64,000 nucleotides of DNA from the NCBI RefSeq assembly GCF_017313105.1, contig NZ_JAFLND010000001.1, positions 744,001 to 808,000 on the forward strand, written 5' to 3'. Below are positions 1 to 8,444 of the stretch, in pieces (position 1 is the first letter of the stretch; each line of letters begins with the position of its first letter). This DNA comes from [Muricauda] lutisoli (nom. illeg.). Lineage in GTDB: Bacteria > Bacteroidota > Bacteroidia > Flavobacteriales > Flavobacteriaceae. The position numbers and the translations under genes are program-made. Under the pieces are notes generated by a model. That model saw only the letters and a list, made by a program, of their open reading frames with translations. It was not told the DNA's origin and did not search any database.

Positions 1-756
1 GGATTTTAAATGACGGGACAATTCCTTGTTATCCCTAAACGCACCGGTGTTATCTATTATTAAAGCATTGAAGATGCCATATTTGGTATAATCAATGTCT
101 TCGGGTTGATTGGCACTAATAAACTTTACTGTTGTTCCATTAATGATGAGTGCTTGTTTTGCATCATCAATATCCACGGTACCCGTAAAAGGACCATGTA
201 CCGAATCGGTTTTTAGCAAAGCGGCTCTTTTTTCCAGAACTTCTTTGTTCAATTCACCTCGGATTACAATGGCACGCAATCGTAACTGACTTCCGCGACC
301 TGTTTTTGCCATTAGTTCCCTTGCTACCAAACGACCAATACGTCCGAAACCATAAAGGACCACATCTTTTGGTTTTATGGCTTTGGAAGATTGCGCGCCC
401 TTCAGCTTATCAATAACAAATGCTTTCACATTAAGGTGGGAGTTCTCATTGGAATTGTACTCATAGGTCAATTTTCCTATATCCAACTTTGCTGGTGGCA
501 GGTTAATATCGTTGATTGCCCTAAGGATTTCAACAGAATCAAAAATCGACATTGGTTTTTGTACAAATTCCCCCGCATATTCGTGCAGGTTAATGATATC
601 GCTTACATTTTTATCGATGATCTGGTTTTTGAACAGGACCACTTCAATGGCCTTGTCGTACCATAGGTCGCTGATAATTTTTATGAATTCTGTAGTTGCT
701 TTTCTTCTATCTGCCTGAAAGGCAAGCTCTTTTTCGTAAGATGAAATGTCACTCAT
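1..756 (-). CDS. gap: Glyceraldehyde-3-phosphate dehydrogenase, N-terminal part (runs off window)
   Basis: Only the first 252 codons lie in the window; the reading frame is open to base 1. The protein begins MSDISSYEKELAFQ and has an N-terminal extension of about 130 residues before the NAD-binding motif YGFGRIGRLVAREL. This matches the long (about 480 residue) GAPDH form common in Bacteroidota, which interconverts glyceraldehyde-3-phosphate and 1,3-bisphosphoglycerate in central carbon metabolism. The segment after the Rossmann motif (RAIVIRGELN, then KTDSVHGPFTG) fits the family. The catalytic Cys region is outside the window. A weak -7-like element (TAATTTAG, 800-793) lies about 35 bases upstream of the start. 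Family call is firm; direction of flux cannot be judged. Confidence 0.9.
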   Translation of the reverse strand, partial: MSDISSYEKELAFQADRRKATTEFIKIISDLWYDKAIEVVLFKNQIIDKNVSDIINLHEYAGEFVQKPMSIFDSVEILRAINDINLPPAKLDIGKLTYEYNSNENSHLNVKAFVIDKLKGAQSSKAIKPKDVVLYGFGRIGRLVARELMAKTGRGSQLRLRAIVIRGELNKEVLEKRAALLKTDSVHGPFTGTVDIDDAKQALIINGTTVKFISANQPEDIDYTKYGIFNALIIDNTGAFRDNKELSRHLKS

Positions 757-835
757 GGGTTGTGGTTGCGATTGTATCGTTTATTTTGCGGCTAAATTAT
801 ATATTTCAAACGTTTTCGTAAAACATATTCGATAT

Positions 836-865
836 AAAAAAAGCGCCCTTTTTAAAGGCGCTTTT
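836..865 (-). terminator. Rho-independent terminator downstream of htrA
   Basis: AAGCGCC (841-847) pairs with GGCGCTT (857-863) around a 9-base loop. On the minus strand the hairpin is followed by a run of U encoded by the A-run at 836-840. It lies between the htrA stop and the gap promoter. Confidence 0.8.
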
Positions 866-886
866 AAGTGTTTTTTCAGCACTTTT

Positions 887-2287
887 TTACTGAAGTATCA
901 TATGTTCCTTTTCACCATTTTCGTTGATCATGGTAAAACTGGTTCTGCCATATCTGGATAGTTGGCCAAAACGTTCCTTGGCATCATCAATATTATTGAT
1001 CGGCTCACCATCCAATTCCACAATGACCTTGTTCTCCAAACCGTATCTTGAATAGCTTTCAGGTACATTGGTAATTTTTACGCCTTTTGAGATTCCGAAT
1101 TTTTTTATATCGGCTTCGGATAAGTTTTTAACGGTAAATCCAGTGGAGGGCAAAACAACGCTAAGCTGTTTTTTAAGGACCACATTTTTAACGAGGCTTT
1201 TTCCGTCCCTGTTTAATGTAACCTCAACTTTATCCCCAGGTCTTTTGGATGAGAGATATCCAGAGAGCTCAGAAAATTTACTCACTTGGATGTTGTCTAT
1301 TTGCTTTATGATATCACCTTCCTTTAAACCGGCTTCATAAGCCCCGGACTCTTCTTCCACACTGGCAATATAAACTCCTTCCAGGTCATCTATTCCCATT
1401 TCGGTTGCAGCTTCTGGATTAAGGTCTCCGCCCCTGATTCCCAGAAGTCCTTTTTGAACATTGCCAAACTCCATAATATCCTCGACTACCTTTTTGGCAA
1501 TATTACTGGGCACTGCGAATGCATAACCAACATAAGAACCGGTCTGGGATGTTATAGCTGTATTGATACCGATAAGGTCACCGTTGGTGTTTACCAAGGC
1601 ACCACCACTGTTTCCAGGGTTTACGGCAGCATCGGTTTGTATAAAGGACTGTGATCTTCTTGGCGATAGCGACCTGGCTTTCGCACTTACGATCCCTGCC
1701 GTTACTGTAGACGTAAGATTGAAGGGGTTGCCTACCGCAAGTACCCATTCCCCGATTTTGGCATTGTCCGAATTACCGAAAGCCAAATAGGGAAGTGCTT
1801 CTTCTGTATCAATTTTTAATAGGGCGATATCGGAATCGGCATCGGTTCCAATGACTTCTGCCTCATAAGATTTATTGTTGTTCAAGGTCACTTCCAACTG
1901 ACTTGAGTTGGCGATAACGTGATTGTTGGTCACAATATACCCATCCGGAGAAATGATAACCCCGGAACCTGTCCCCACTTGAGGGGTTTGTTGACGTTCA
2001 TATCCATAAAAGAATTCAGCTATACTGGAAGGGCCTCTACTACTAAGGGTCATATTTTTAACATGCACCACTGAATTGACGGTTTTTTCAGCCGCCAATG
2101 TAAAATCGGCTTCATTGATTCCGGCCCCTCTTGCAGAAGTATCCAGATTGCTGGTGGTCACCAAAGGGGTTTCTTGCACCGAAGTAACCCACCTATAGCT
2201 TTCTTTCTCAAAAAATAATTTGTAAGCTCCTAGTGTAATTGCGCCTGCAAATACAGATACTAGGAATAAACTCGCTATTTTCTTCAT
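887..2287 (-). CDS. htrA: HtrA/Deg-family periplasmic serine protease
   Basis: Protein of 466 residues that degrades or refolds damaged envelope proteins. An N-terminal hydrophobic segment (residues 4-22) is a signal peptide or anchor. The trypsin-like domain carries the triad His123 (TNNHVIA), Asp153 (DSDIALL) and Ser227 (NPGNSGGAL). A PDZ domain follows (about 270-370, with KGLLGIRGG), and a degenerate second PDZ at the C-terminus. I chose the ATG at 2287 because it gives a compact signal peptide; an in-frame ATG at 2308 adds seven residues. A -7 element TAATTTTG (2326-2319) precedes it, and a GTTAA-N6-GTTAA repeat (2369-2354) lies just upstream, so regulation by an OmpR-type response regulator is plausible. 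A terminator follows the gene. Confidence 0.93.
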   Translation of the reverse strand: MKKIASLFLVSVFAGAITLGAYKLFFEKESYRWVTSVQETPLVTTSNLDTSARGAGINEADFTLAAEKTVNSVVHVKNMTLSSRGPSSIAEFFYGYERQQTPQVGTGSGVIISPDGYIVTNNHVIANSSQLEVTLNNNKSYEAEVIGTDADSDIALLKIDTEEALPYLAFGNSDNAKIGEWVLAVGNPFNLTSTVTAGIVSAKARSLSPRRSQSFIQTDAAVNPGNSGGALVNTNGDLIGINTAITSQTGSYVGYAFAVPSNIAKKVVEDIMEFGNVQKGLLGIRGGDLNPEAATEMGIDDLEGVYIASVEEESGAYEAGLKEGDIIKQIDNIQVSKFSELSGYLSSKRPGDKVEVTLNRDGKSLVKNVVLKKQLSVVLPSTGFTVKNLSEADIKKFGISKGVKITNVPESYSRYGLENKVIVELDGEPINNIDDAKERFGQLSRYGRTSFTMINENGEKEHMILQ

Positions 2288-2318
2288 AATTCTATAATTA
2301 TTTAACATTTAGCTTTAC

Positions 2319-2326
2319 CAAAATTA
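2319..2326 (-). promoter_or_regulatory. -7 promoter element of htrA (TAATTTTG)
   Basis: Perfect TAnnTTTG on the minus strand, placing transcription start near 2313, 26 bases before the chosen ATG. No clear -33 TTG is seen, which would fit an activator-dependent promoter. Confidence 0.55.
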
Positions 2327-2352
2327 AAGTTTTCAATTTTTGATCAGGTCGG

Positions 2353-2370
2353 TTTAACGCTGTTTTAACT
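2353..2370 (-). promoter_or_regulatory. Direct repeat AGTTAAA-N5-GTTAAA upstream of htrA (candidate response-regulator box)
   Basis: Two GTTAA half-sites exactly 11 bp apart on the minus strand, centred about 50 bases upstream of the inferred transcription start. It matches 11 of the 13 fixed bases of the motif seen at 27475, 59471 and 62004. Confidence 0.5.
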
Positions 2371-2395
2371 CCAAAAAAAACCTTAAAGAATCCCA

Positions 2396-2403
2396 TATAT
2401 TTG
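2396..2403 (+). promoter_or_regulatory. -7 promoter element of dapF operon (TATATTTG)
   Basis: Perfect TAnnTTTG. Start of transcription is inferred near 2409, which rules out the in-frame TTG at 2409 as a start codon and supports the ATG at 2421. Confidence 0.6.
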
Positions 2404-2420
2404 TTCCTTTGCAGATAATC

Positions 2421-3203
2421 ATGGAACTACAGTTTTTTAAATATCAAGGAACGGGAAACGATTTTGTAATCATTGACAATCGTCAACAGATATTTCCCAA
2501 AAACAATACCAAGCTTGTCGCAGCACTTTGTGACCGAAGATTTGGCATAGGAGCGGATGGTTTAATACTGCTCGAAAATGACAATATGGCGGACTTCAAA
2601 ATGGTCTACTATAATGCGGATGGCGCAGAGAGCAGCATGTGTGGTAATGGAGGTCGTTGTTTGGTGGCCTTTGCCCATTATTTAGGGGTTATTGAAAAAG
2701 AGGCCAAGTTTAATGCAGTTGATGGATTGCACCATGCTACGGTTGAAGGAGATATTGTTAACCTGAAGATGATCGATGTGGACAAAATCCACGAAAAACA
2801 AAACCATAGCTTTTTGGATACAGGTTCCCCGCACCATGTGCAAATGGTCAAAGAACTGGAAAAATTTGATGTACAGAAGGAAGGAAAGAAACTCCGCTAT
2901 GGAATTTACGGTGAATCTGGGAGCAATATCAACTTTGTGGAACAGACCAACGACAATGCTTTTGATGTACGTACCTACGAAAGGGGAGTGGAAGGCGAGA
3001 CTTTTTCATGTGGAACTGGCGTAACCGCCGTTGCCTTGGCCATGCACGAGTCGGGCAAAACCGCTGCCAACGAGGTGCATATACATACGATTGGAGGCGA
3101 TTTGACCATTTCTTTTGAGAAAAAGGATGGGAAATACAGTAATATCTTTTTAAAAGGACCTGCCATACAGGTATTTAAAGGAACCATAGAATGCTCAGTC
3201 TAA
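2421..3203 (+). CDS. dapF: Diaminopimelate epimerase
   Basis: Cytoplasmic PLP-independent epimerase converting LL- to meso-diaminopimelate for lysine and peptidoglycan synthesis; 260 residues, a normal length. It begins MELQFFKYQGTGNDF. The two catalytic cysteines are visible: Cys74 in SSMCGNGGRC and the second in FSCGTGVTA near residue 200. The start at 2421 follows a TAnnTTTG promoter element. It heads a three-gene unit: the GNAT gene overlaps its 3' end by 13 bases and mltG follows, tying the group to cell-wall synthesis. Confidence 0.95.
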   Translation: MELQFFKYQGTGNDFVIIDNRQQIFPKNNTKLVAALCDRRFGIGADGLILLENDNMADFKMVYYNADGAESSMCGNGGRCLVAFAHYLGVIEKEAKFNAVDGLHHATVEGDIVNLKMIDVDKIHEKQNHSFLDTGSPHHVQMVKELEKFDVQKEGKKLRYGIYGESGSNINFVEQTNDNAFDVRTYERGVEGETFSCGTGVTAVALAMHESGKTAANEVHIHTIGGDLTISFEKKDGKYSNIFLKGPAIQVFKGTIECSV

Positions 3204-3724
3204 AAGGAGAACAAATCTATTTAAGAGCTTTGGAGCCTACCGACCTCGATTTCCTTTACAACTTGGAAAACGACACATCGGTTTGGGAGCTGAGCGGTAC
3301 GTTGAAGCCCTACTCCAAAAAAGTACTCCAATTGTATTTGGATAATGCCCACAGGGATATTTATGATGTAAAACAGTTACGTCTTTGCATCAGCAATCAC
3401 CAAGATAATTGTATCGGTTTGATCGATTTGTTCGATTTTGACCCCAAACACCGTCGCGCGGGCATTGGAATCATAATAGTCGAACCCGGGGACCGAAACA
3501 AAGGTGCTGGAGCGGAAGCATTGTCACTATTGTGCGATTATGCCTTTTCCACATTGGACATGCATCAGTTGTATGCCAATATCTTGGAGGAAAATGAGGC
3601 AAGTATCCATTTGTTCCAAAAAATGGGTTTTGAGGAAATTGGTGTCAAAAAAGAATGGATAAGAACCAGTCGAGGGTTCAAGAACGAAATAATGTATCAA
3701 AAGATCAACACGGATGAATCTTAA
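3191..3724 (+). CDS. GNAT-family N-acetyltransferase (RimJ/RimL/SpeG-like)
   Basis: 177 residues. It starts MLSLKGEQIYLRALEPTDLD, the usual opening of RimJ/RimL-type GNATs, and carries the acetyl-CoA-binding region IIVEPGDRNKGAGAEAL (R/Q-x-x-G-x-G/A type) and the C-terminal NEASIHLFQKMGFEEIG. The substrate cannot be read from sequence; ribosomal protein N-termini or polyamines are known for the family. The start lies inside the last codons of dapF and the end overlaps mltG by 11 bases, so the three genes are translationally coupled. Confidence 0.85.
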   Translation: MLSLKGEQIYLRALEPTDLDFLYNLENDTSVWELSGTLKPYSKKVLQLYLDNAHRDIYDVKQLRLCISNHQDNCIGLIDLFDFDPKHRRAGIGIIIVEPGDRNKGAGAEALSLLCDYAFSTLDMHQLYANILEENEASIHLFQKMGFEEIGVKKEWIRTSRGFKNEIMYQKINTDES

Positions 3725-4757
3725 AAAAGTACTTTGGGCAACGGCCGTTCTAGGCCTTGTGGTTTGTGGTTTTATCGCCTATCAAATTTATAGCGCGATA
3801 TTTAGTCCCAATACCCAATTCAATAATAATGAGGCATATGTGTACATTGCTTCGGACGCTACTTTTTCCGATGTAAAATCTTCTTTGGAGCCTTTGCTGA
3901 AGGATTTGTCCACTTTTGAAGCTGTTGCCAAGCGTAAAGGCTACATTTCCAACATAAAAGCAGGTAAGTATGCACTGAAAAAGGGGATGAACAACAACGA
4001 GATTATCAACACCTTGCGCAGTGCCAATATTCCTGTTCAGGTATCTTTTAATAATCAGGAATCACTGGCCTTGTTGGCGGGAAGGATATCGGAACAGATT
4101 GAAGCTGATAGTTTGTCGTTGCTCAAAACGTTCAACGATACAAGTTTTTTAAAGGAATCCAAGTTTGATGACGATACCAAACTGGCGATGTACATTCCCA
4201 ATACTTACGAGTTTTTTTGGAATACCGACGCAGAGAGTTTTCGCGATAGGATGAAAACCGAGTACGATCGTTTTTGGAACGAGGAACGCCTCCAAAAAGC
4301 AAAAAAAATGGGCTTAACCCCAAATCAAGTAACTTCGTTGGCGGCAGTGGTGCAAAAGGAAACCGCTAAAGTGGATGAGCGTCCGCGCGTTGCGGGCGTA
4401 TATTTAAATAGAATTAGAAGAGGAATGTTGCTCCAAGCCGACCCGACAGTGATCTATGCCATCAAAAAAGAAACGGGCAATTACGATACTATTATAAAAA
4501 GGGTGCTTTTCCGAGATTTGGAAATGGATTCACCCTACAATACCTATAAATACGCAGGGGTTCCACCTGGTCCGATCACTATGCCGGATATCTCATCCAT
4601 TGATGCGGTTTTAAACCCTGAAAAGCACGACTATTTATATTTTGTTGCTGATGTTTCCAACTTCGGATATCACATTTTTGCCAAGTCTTTAGCGCAACAT
4701 AACCGAAATAAAGTGCAATATACCCGTTGGTTGAACCAACAAAAGGTTCTTCGATAG
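3714..4757 (+). CDS. mltG: Endolytic murein transglycosylase MltG
   Basis: 347 residues. An N-terminal membrane segment (about residues 5-27) anchors the enzyme, which cleaves nascent glycan strands and so terminates their growth. The YceG/MltG catalytic region includes QKETAKVDERPRVAGVY, where the first Glu is the family's catalytic residue, followed by RGMLLQADPTVIYA and the C-terminal KYAGVPPGPI-MPDISSIDAVLNP typical of the family. It overlaps the GNAT gene by 11 bases and is the last gene of the dapF unit. Length and motif order are normal. Confidence 0.93.
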   Translation: MNLKKVLWATAVLGLVVCGFIAYQIYSAIFSPNTQFNNNEAYVYIASDATFSDVKSSLEPLLKDLSTFEAVAKRKGYISNIKAGKYALKKGMNNNEIINTLRSANIPVQVSFNNQESLALLAGRISEQIEADSLSLLKTFNDTSFLKESKFDDDTKLAMYIPNTYEFFWNTDAESFRDRMKTEYDRFWNEERLQKAKKMGLTPNQVTSLAAVVQKETAKVDERPRVAGVYLNRIRRGMLLQADPTVIYAIKKETGNYDTIIKRVLFRDLEMDSPYNTYKYAGVPPGPITMPDISSIDAVLNPEKHDYLYFVADVSNFGYHIFAKSLAQHNRNKVQYTRWLNQQKVLR

Positions 4758-4853
4758 TGTTCTTTACCGTTGATTTTCATCACTTTAACGGATTTTAGGC
4801 CTGATTTATGAAATCTTTAAGAGCTTTAAGGTACCCATTAACTTATCTCCACC

Positions 4854-4861
4854 TATATTTG
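4854..4861 (+). promoter_or_regulatory. -7 promoter element (TATATTTG) of the lysozyme-like gene
   Basis: Perfect TAnnTTTG between mltG and the next gene. Transcription start inferred near 4867, about 40 bases before the ATG at 4908. Confidence 0.5.
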
Positions 4862-4907
4862 CCGGCCAAATTGATTTTTGATACGTATATGTATCGAGAT
4901 CACAAAT

Positions 4908-5564
4908 ATGAACATTATGAAAAGATGGATAGGTTTTATACTGCATCTTGCCATGATCGTAGTTTTGACAAGTTTTGGTTCTTATACCGTAATGAAAAAA
5001 GGGGATGTTGAAATTCCTGAATCATTGAAGGTAACAACCAATTTGGAATTCTTTGCACCGCAAGATTCCATTGCACTTCTTGACGATGACGAGGTTACAC
5101 CACCTCCTTTTCTGGGTAAAGCTTTTAATGGCTTTAAGGAAGCACTTGCTTTTAAAGAGTCCCAGGGTAAATATCATAGCGTAAACACATTGGGTTATTT
5201 AGGGAAATACCAATTTGGTAGCAGTACCTTACATTTGATGGGAGTTTATGATATGGATGAGTTTTTGGACAACCCAGAACTTCAGGAAAAGGCCTTTGAG
5301 GCCAATATTGCCCGTAACAAATGGATTCTTCGAAGGGATATCAAACGCTTTAACGGAAAAACTATCGGAGGAATCAAGGTAACGGAATCGGGTATTTTAG
5401 CTGCGGCACATTTGGCTGGAGCCGGGAACGTGAAAAAGTACCTACGATCATATGGACAAAACGATGTAACTGATGCTTATGGAAGTAGTATCTCGTATTA
5501 TTTGAAAAAATTTGCGGGTTATGATATTTCCAACATCAAACAGCAGAAAAACGCCAAAGTATAA
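4908..5564 (+). CDS. Secreted lysozyme-like / transglycosylase-fold protein
   Basis: 218 residues from the ATG at 4908 (an ATG at 4917 is also possible). A hydrophobic N-terminal signal or anchor (about residues 6-25) leads to a domain with the pattern ALAFKESQGKYHSVNTLGYL then GKYQFG, resembling the catalytic start of lysozyme/SLT folds (E-S-x-G-x-Y ... G-x-x-Q). The later LAAAHLAGAGNVKKYL also fits that fold. It probably acts on peptidoglycan in the periplasm, consistent with mltG just upstream. Exact bond cleaved and even activity are inference. A promoter precedes it and a strong terminator follows. Confidence 0.7.
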   Translation: MNIMKRWIGFILHLAMIVVLTSFGSYTVMKKGDVEIPESLKVTTNLEFFAPQDSIALLDDDEVTPPPFLGKAFNGFKEALAFKESQGKYHSVNTLGYLGKYQFGSSTLHLMGVYDMDEFLDNPELQEKAFEANIARNKWILRRDIKRFNGKTIGGIKVTESGILAAAHLAGAGNVKKYLRSYGQNDVTDAYGSSISYYLKKFAGYDISNIKQQKNAKV

Positions 5565-5584
5565 TTGGTAAAAGGATTGTTACT

Positions 5585-5614
5585 AAAAAAAGCCCCGAAC
5601 TTCGGGGCTTTTTT
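5585..5614. terminator. Bidirectional terminator between convergent genes
   Basis: AGCCCCGAA (5591-5599) pairs with TTCGGGGCT (5601-5609), with an A-run before and a T-run after, so it can end both the rightward lysozyme-like gene and the leftward methylase gene. Confidence 0.9.
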
Positions 5615-6341
5615 ATGCTTGAATAACGTATATCGTTGGTCTTTTATCTAAATCTATTTCTATTTCACTCCATTCGTGTACACTTTTCGTGCGGATAAAT
5701 TCAGTGGGTAAAGTAATGTCGCAAGCTATGCACAAACGGGTGGATTTTTGCAAGGTTCTTAATAGTTCCTTGAGCAATTTGTTGTTCCGGTAGGGGGTCT
5801 CCATAAAAATTTGGGATTGTCCTTTGTCACGGGACAATCGTTCCAAACTTTTTACCATCTTTTTACGTTCGGAATTGTCAATAGGTAAATAACCGTTAAA
5901 AGCAAAGTTTTGACCGTTCATCCCACTGCTCATCATAGCCATTAAAATAGAGGAAGGGCCTACCAAGGGAACGACCTGTATCCTTCTTTCGTGGGCAACC
6001 CGAACCACATCTGCACCAGGATCTGCAATTCCCGGGCAACCAGCCTCGGATAAAACCCCAATATCGAAACCGTGTATGCATGGATCTAAAAACGAAGGTA
6101 TTTCTTCAGGATTAGTGTATTTGTTCAGCGATTGTATGTGGAGTTCAGGTTGAGGTTTGCTCGGGCTTACCCGTTTAATAAATCGTCTGGCAGTCTTTTC
6201 ATTTTCCACAATATAGTGGTTGATACGTTCGATGGTCCCTTTTACGGAGATGGGCATTACCTCCAAAGGGGCGTTGTCTCCCAAGGTGGTGGGAATCAAA
6301 TAGATTTTTCCCATGACCAAACCAGGTTTTTCCTCTTCCAT
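5613..6341 (-). CDS. SAM-dependent methyltransferase of the RsmI/tetrapyrrole-methylase family
   Basis: 242 residues (233 if the ATG at 6314, MGKIYLIPTTLG, is used). It carries the RsmI-type motifs SEAGCPGIADPGADVV and PLVGPSSILMAMMSSGM, and FNGYLP, followed by METPYRNN. RsmI 2'-O-methylates C1402 of 16S rRNA with AdoMet. This protein is shorter than RsmI and diverges in the motifs (Cys for Thr in SEAG-C-P), so it may be the second, uncharacterised COG0313 paralogue common in this phylum. It lies 4 bases after a tyrosine phosphatase gene in the same direction. Confidence 0.8.
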   Translation of the reverse strand: MEEEKPGLVMGKIYLIPTTLGDNAPLEVMPISVKGTIERINHYIVENEKTARRFIKRVSPSKPQPELHIQSLNKYTNPEEIPSFLDPCIHGFDIGVLSEAGCPGIADPGADVVRVAHERRIQVVPLVGPSSILMAMMSSGMNGQNFAFNGYLPIDNSERKKMVKSLERLSRDKGQSQIFMETPYRNNKLLKELLRTLQKSTRLCIACDITLPTEFIRTKSVHEWSEIEIDLDKRPTIYVIQA

Positions 6342-6345
6342 GGGC

Positions 6346-6798
6346 TTAATTTAGTTTTTTCGCAATTGCCTCACAAGCCCTGTCGATCATTTGGTAGACA
6401 TTTTCAAACCCATCATCGCCGCCATAATAGGGATCGGGAACTTCCTTGACGCCCAATTCCACTTCGCTTAACAACAGTTTTATTTTACCGGCTTCTTCTT
6501 GATTTTTGGCAAGACTGGCAACATCGGAAAAATTGCTTCGATCCATCACATAAATATAATCGAATTCCGAAAAATCCTGTTCAGAAAATTTTCTGCACTT
6601 CTGATTGGTTATGTTTAAACCATATTTTCGTGCCACAGCAATGGAACGTTTATCGGGAGGATTGCCAACATGGTATCCAGCAGTACCGGCAGAATCCACA
6701 AAAACGGAATCTGCATCCACTTTGGATTGTAGAATACCTTCGGCCAATGGTGATCTGCAAATATTTCCTAAGCAGACCATCAAAACTTTGGTTTTCAT
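6346..6798 (-). CDS. Low-molecular-weight protein-tyrosine phosphatase
   Basis: 150 residues, normal size. The P-loop VCLGNICRSP (Cys9, Arg15) lies at the N-terminus, and the general-acid loop VPDPYYGG near residues 117-124. The enzyme dephosphorylates protein phosphotyrosine; in bacteria it often acts with tyrosine kinases that control exopolysaccharide export, but no kinase or polysaccharide cluster is adjacent. The methylase gene follows after 4 bases, so both are probably co-transcribed with or just downstream of dnaA (19 bases upstream). Confidence 0.92.
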   Translation of the reverse strand: MKTKVLMVCLGNICRSPLAEGILQSKVDADSVFVDSAGTAGYHVGNPPDKRSIAVARKYGLNITNQKCRKFSEQDFSEFDYIYVMDRSNFSDVASLAKNQEEAGKIKLLLSEVELGVKEVPDPYYGGDDGFENVYQMIDRACEAIAKKLN

Positions 6799-6817
6799 AA
6801 AAAATGTTGTGAGGTAA

Positions 6818-8242
6818 TTAAGAGAATTTCTTGTTCAGATCCTCGATGTACTTTCTGAATTGCTTATCGGTTTCCGCTAGATTGTCCACAGTTTTGCAGG
6901 CGTGGAGTACGGTCGCGTGGTCGCGTTTTCCAATTTGTGAACCTATGCTTGCCAACGATGCCTTGGTAAACTTTTTTGCAAAGAACATGGCCAACTGCCT
7001 AGCTTGAACTATATGGCGTTTTCTAGTTTTGGATTGAAGCGTAGCCACATCCATTTCAAAGTAATCCGATACTACTTTTTGAATGTAATCTATGGACACT
7101 TCTCGTTTGGTGTTCTTTACAAACTTCTCTACTACCTGTTGTGCCAGCTCCAAGGTAACCTCGCGTTTGTTGAAGGAAGATTGTGCGATCAACGATATAA
7201 TGGCACCTTCCAGCTCACGAATATTGGTTTTGATGTTCTTGGCCACGTGGTCAACGATTTCCTCTGGCATCTCAACCCCATCGCGGTACAACTTGTTCTT
7301 TAAAATGGATACCCGGGTTTCGTAATCAGGACTTTGTAATTCTGCGGATAGGCCCCATTTAAAACGGGACAATAAACGCTGCTCAATATCCTGCATATCC
7401 ACGGGAGCTTTGTCCGATGTCAAAATTACCTGCTTGCCATTTTGGTGCAAGTGGTTGAAAATATGGAAGAACACATCCTGCGTTCCAGATTTACCTGATA
7501 AAAATTGTACATCATCAATAATGAGTACATCGATCAATTGGTAAAAATGTATAAAATCGTTTCGGGTATTCTTTTTTACCGACTCTATATATTGTTGGGT
7601 GAATTTTTCCGCCGAAATATATAGCACGGTCTTTTCCGGATACTTGTCTTTTATCTCAACACCAATTGCGTGGGCCAAGTGGGTTTTTCCCAAGCCAACA
7701 CCCCCAAAAACCAATAAGGGGTTAAAGGACGTTCCACCTGGTTTATTGGCTACCGCCATACCTGCGGATCTTGCCAATCGGTTGGAATCACCTTCCAAAA
7801 AATTGTCAAAATTATAATTGGGATTTAACTGGGACTCAATTTTAATGTTTCGAATTCCAGGAATCACAAATGGATTTTTTAGTTCGGGACTTTTGGAAGT
7901 AATGGGCACGTCCAATTCCTGAGGCCCCACAGCGGTGCGGTTGGAACTTGGAATCTGTTCCGTAAAAGGTTCCTTGTTGCCGTACTTGTTTTCCATTTTT
8001 ATAACATAGATCAGCTTTGCATTGGTCCCCAACTCACGCGTCAAGGAAACTTTTAAAAGCTTTACATAATGTTCTTCGAGCCATTCGTAGAAAAACTTAC
8101 TGGGTACCTGGATACTGAGCGCCTTATCGGTCAGCTTTATAGGTTTGATGGGTTCAAACCATGTTTTGAATGCCTGCGGTTGGATGTTATCTTGGATAAA
8201 AGCCAAACAGTTTTTCCATACGGAATTAGCAGTAGCACTCAT
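6818..8242 (-). CDS. dnaA: Chromosomal replication initiator DnaA
   Basis: 474 residues in the usual four-domain layout. Domain I is at 1-85. Domain III has Walker A GGVGLGKTH (180-188) and Walker B IDDVQFLSG. The C-terminal domain IV has a DNA-binding helix-turn-helix ending IGKRDHATVLHACKTV, the DnaA-box recognition signature. It melts the origin and recruits the replicative helicase. The start ATG at 8242 is supported by the conserved start of domain I. The flanking intergenic regions show no obvious cluster of DnaA boxes, so the origin may lie elsewhere. Confidence 0.97.
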   Translation of the reverse strand: MSATANSVWKNCLAFIQDNIQPQAFKTWFEPIKPIKLTDKALSIQVPSKFFYEWLEEHYVKLLKVSLTRELGTNAKLIYVIKMENKYGNKEPFTEQIPSSNRTAVGPQELDVPITSKSPELKNPFVIPGIRNIKIESQLNPNYNFDNFLEGDSNRLARSAGMAVANKPGGTSFNPLLVFGGVGLGKTHLAHAIGVEIKDKYPEKTVLYISAEKFTQQYIESVKKNTRNDFIHFYQLIDVLIIDDVQFLSGKSGTQDVFFHIFNHLHQNGKQVILTSDKAPVDMQDIEQRLLSRFKWGLSAELQSPDYETRVSILKNKLYRDGVEMPEEIVDHVAKNIKTNIRELEGAIISLIAQSSFNKREVTLELAQQVVEKFVKNTKREVSIDYIQKVVSDYFEMDVATLQSKTRKRHIVQARQLAMFFAKKFTKASLASIGSQIGKRDHATVLHACKTVDNLAETDKQFRKYIEDLNKKFS

Positions 8243-8444
8243 AGAAGTTTTTCCTTGTTTTAATGGTTAGCTTTAATATTTAAGAGTAAACATCTAAAGG
8301 GTTATAAGATGCTTATTGGATGCGACAAATATGTGAACAAATCTTTTAAAAAAAAAATCAAATTGTCATTGAAAGTTTTGTTTTTTTTTCGCATGTTACC
8401 CTCAAAATAAGCAAGCCTCTAAATATATAATTTTTCAGTTAAAA
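8243..8444. other. Divergent dnaA / thioesterase intergenic region
   Basis: A 202-base AT-rich region between divergent starts. It holds one near-consensus minus-strand -7 element (CATATTTG, 8333-8326) that could drive dnaA, and poly-A/T tracts at 8346-8358 and 8380-8389. I find no TTATCCACA-type DnaA boxes. Confidence 0.5.

Noticed and set aside
8243..8444. Possible replication origin beside dnaA
   Set aside because: The region is AT-rich but I see no cluster of DnaA boxes (TTATCCACA-like) and could not compute GC skew. Proximity to dnaA alone is not enough.
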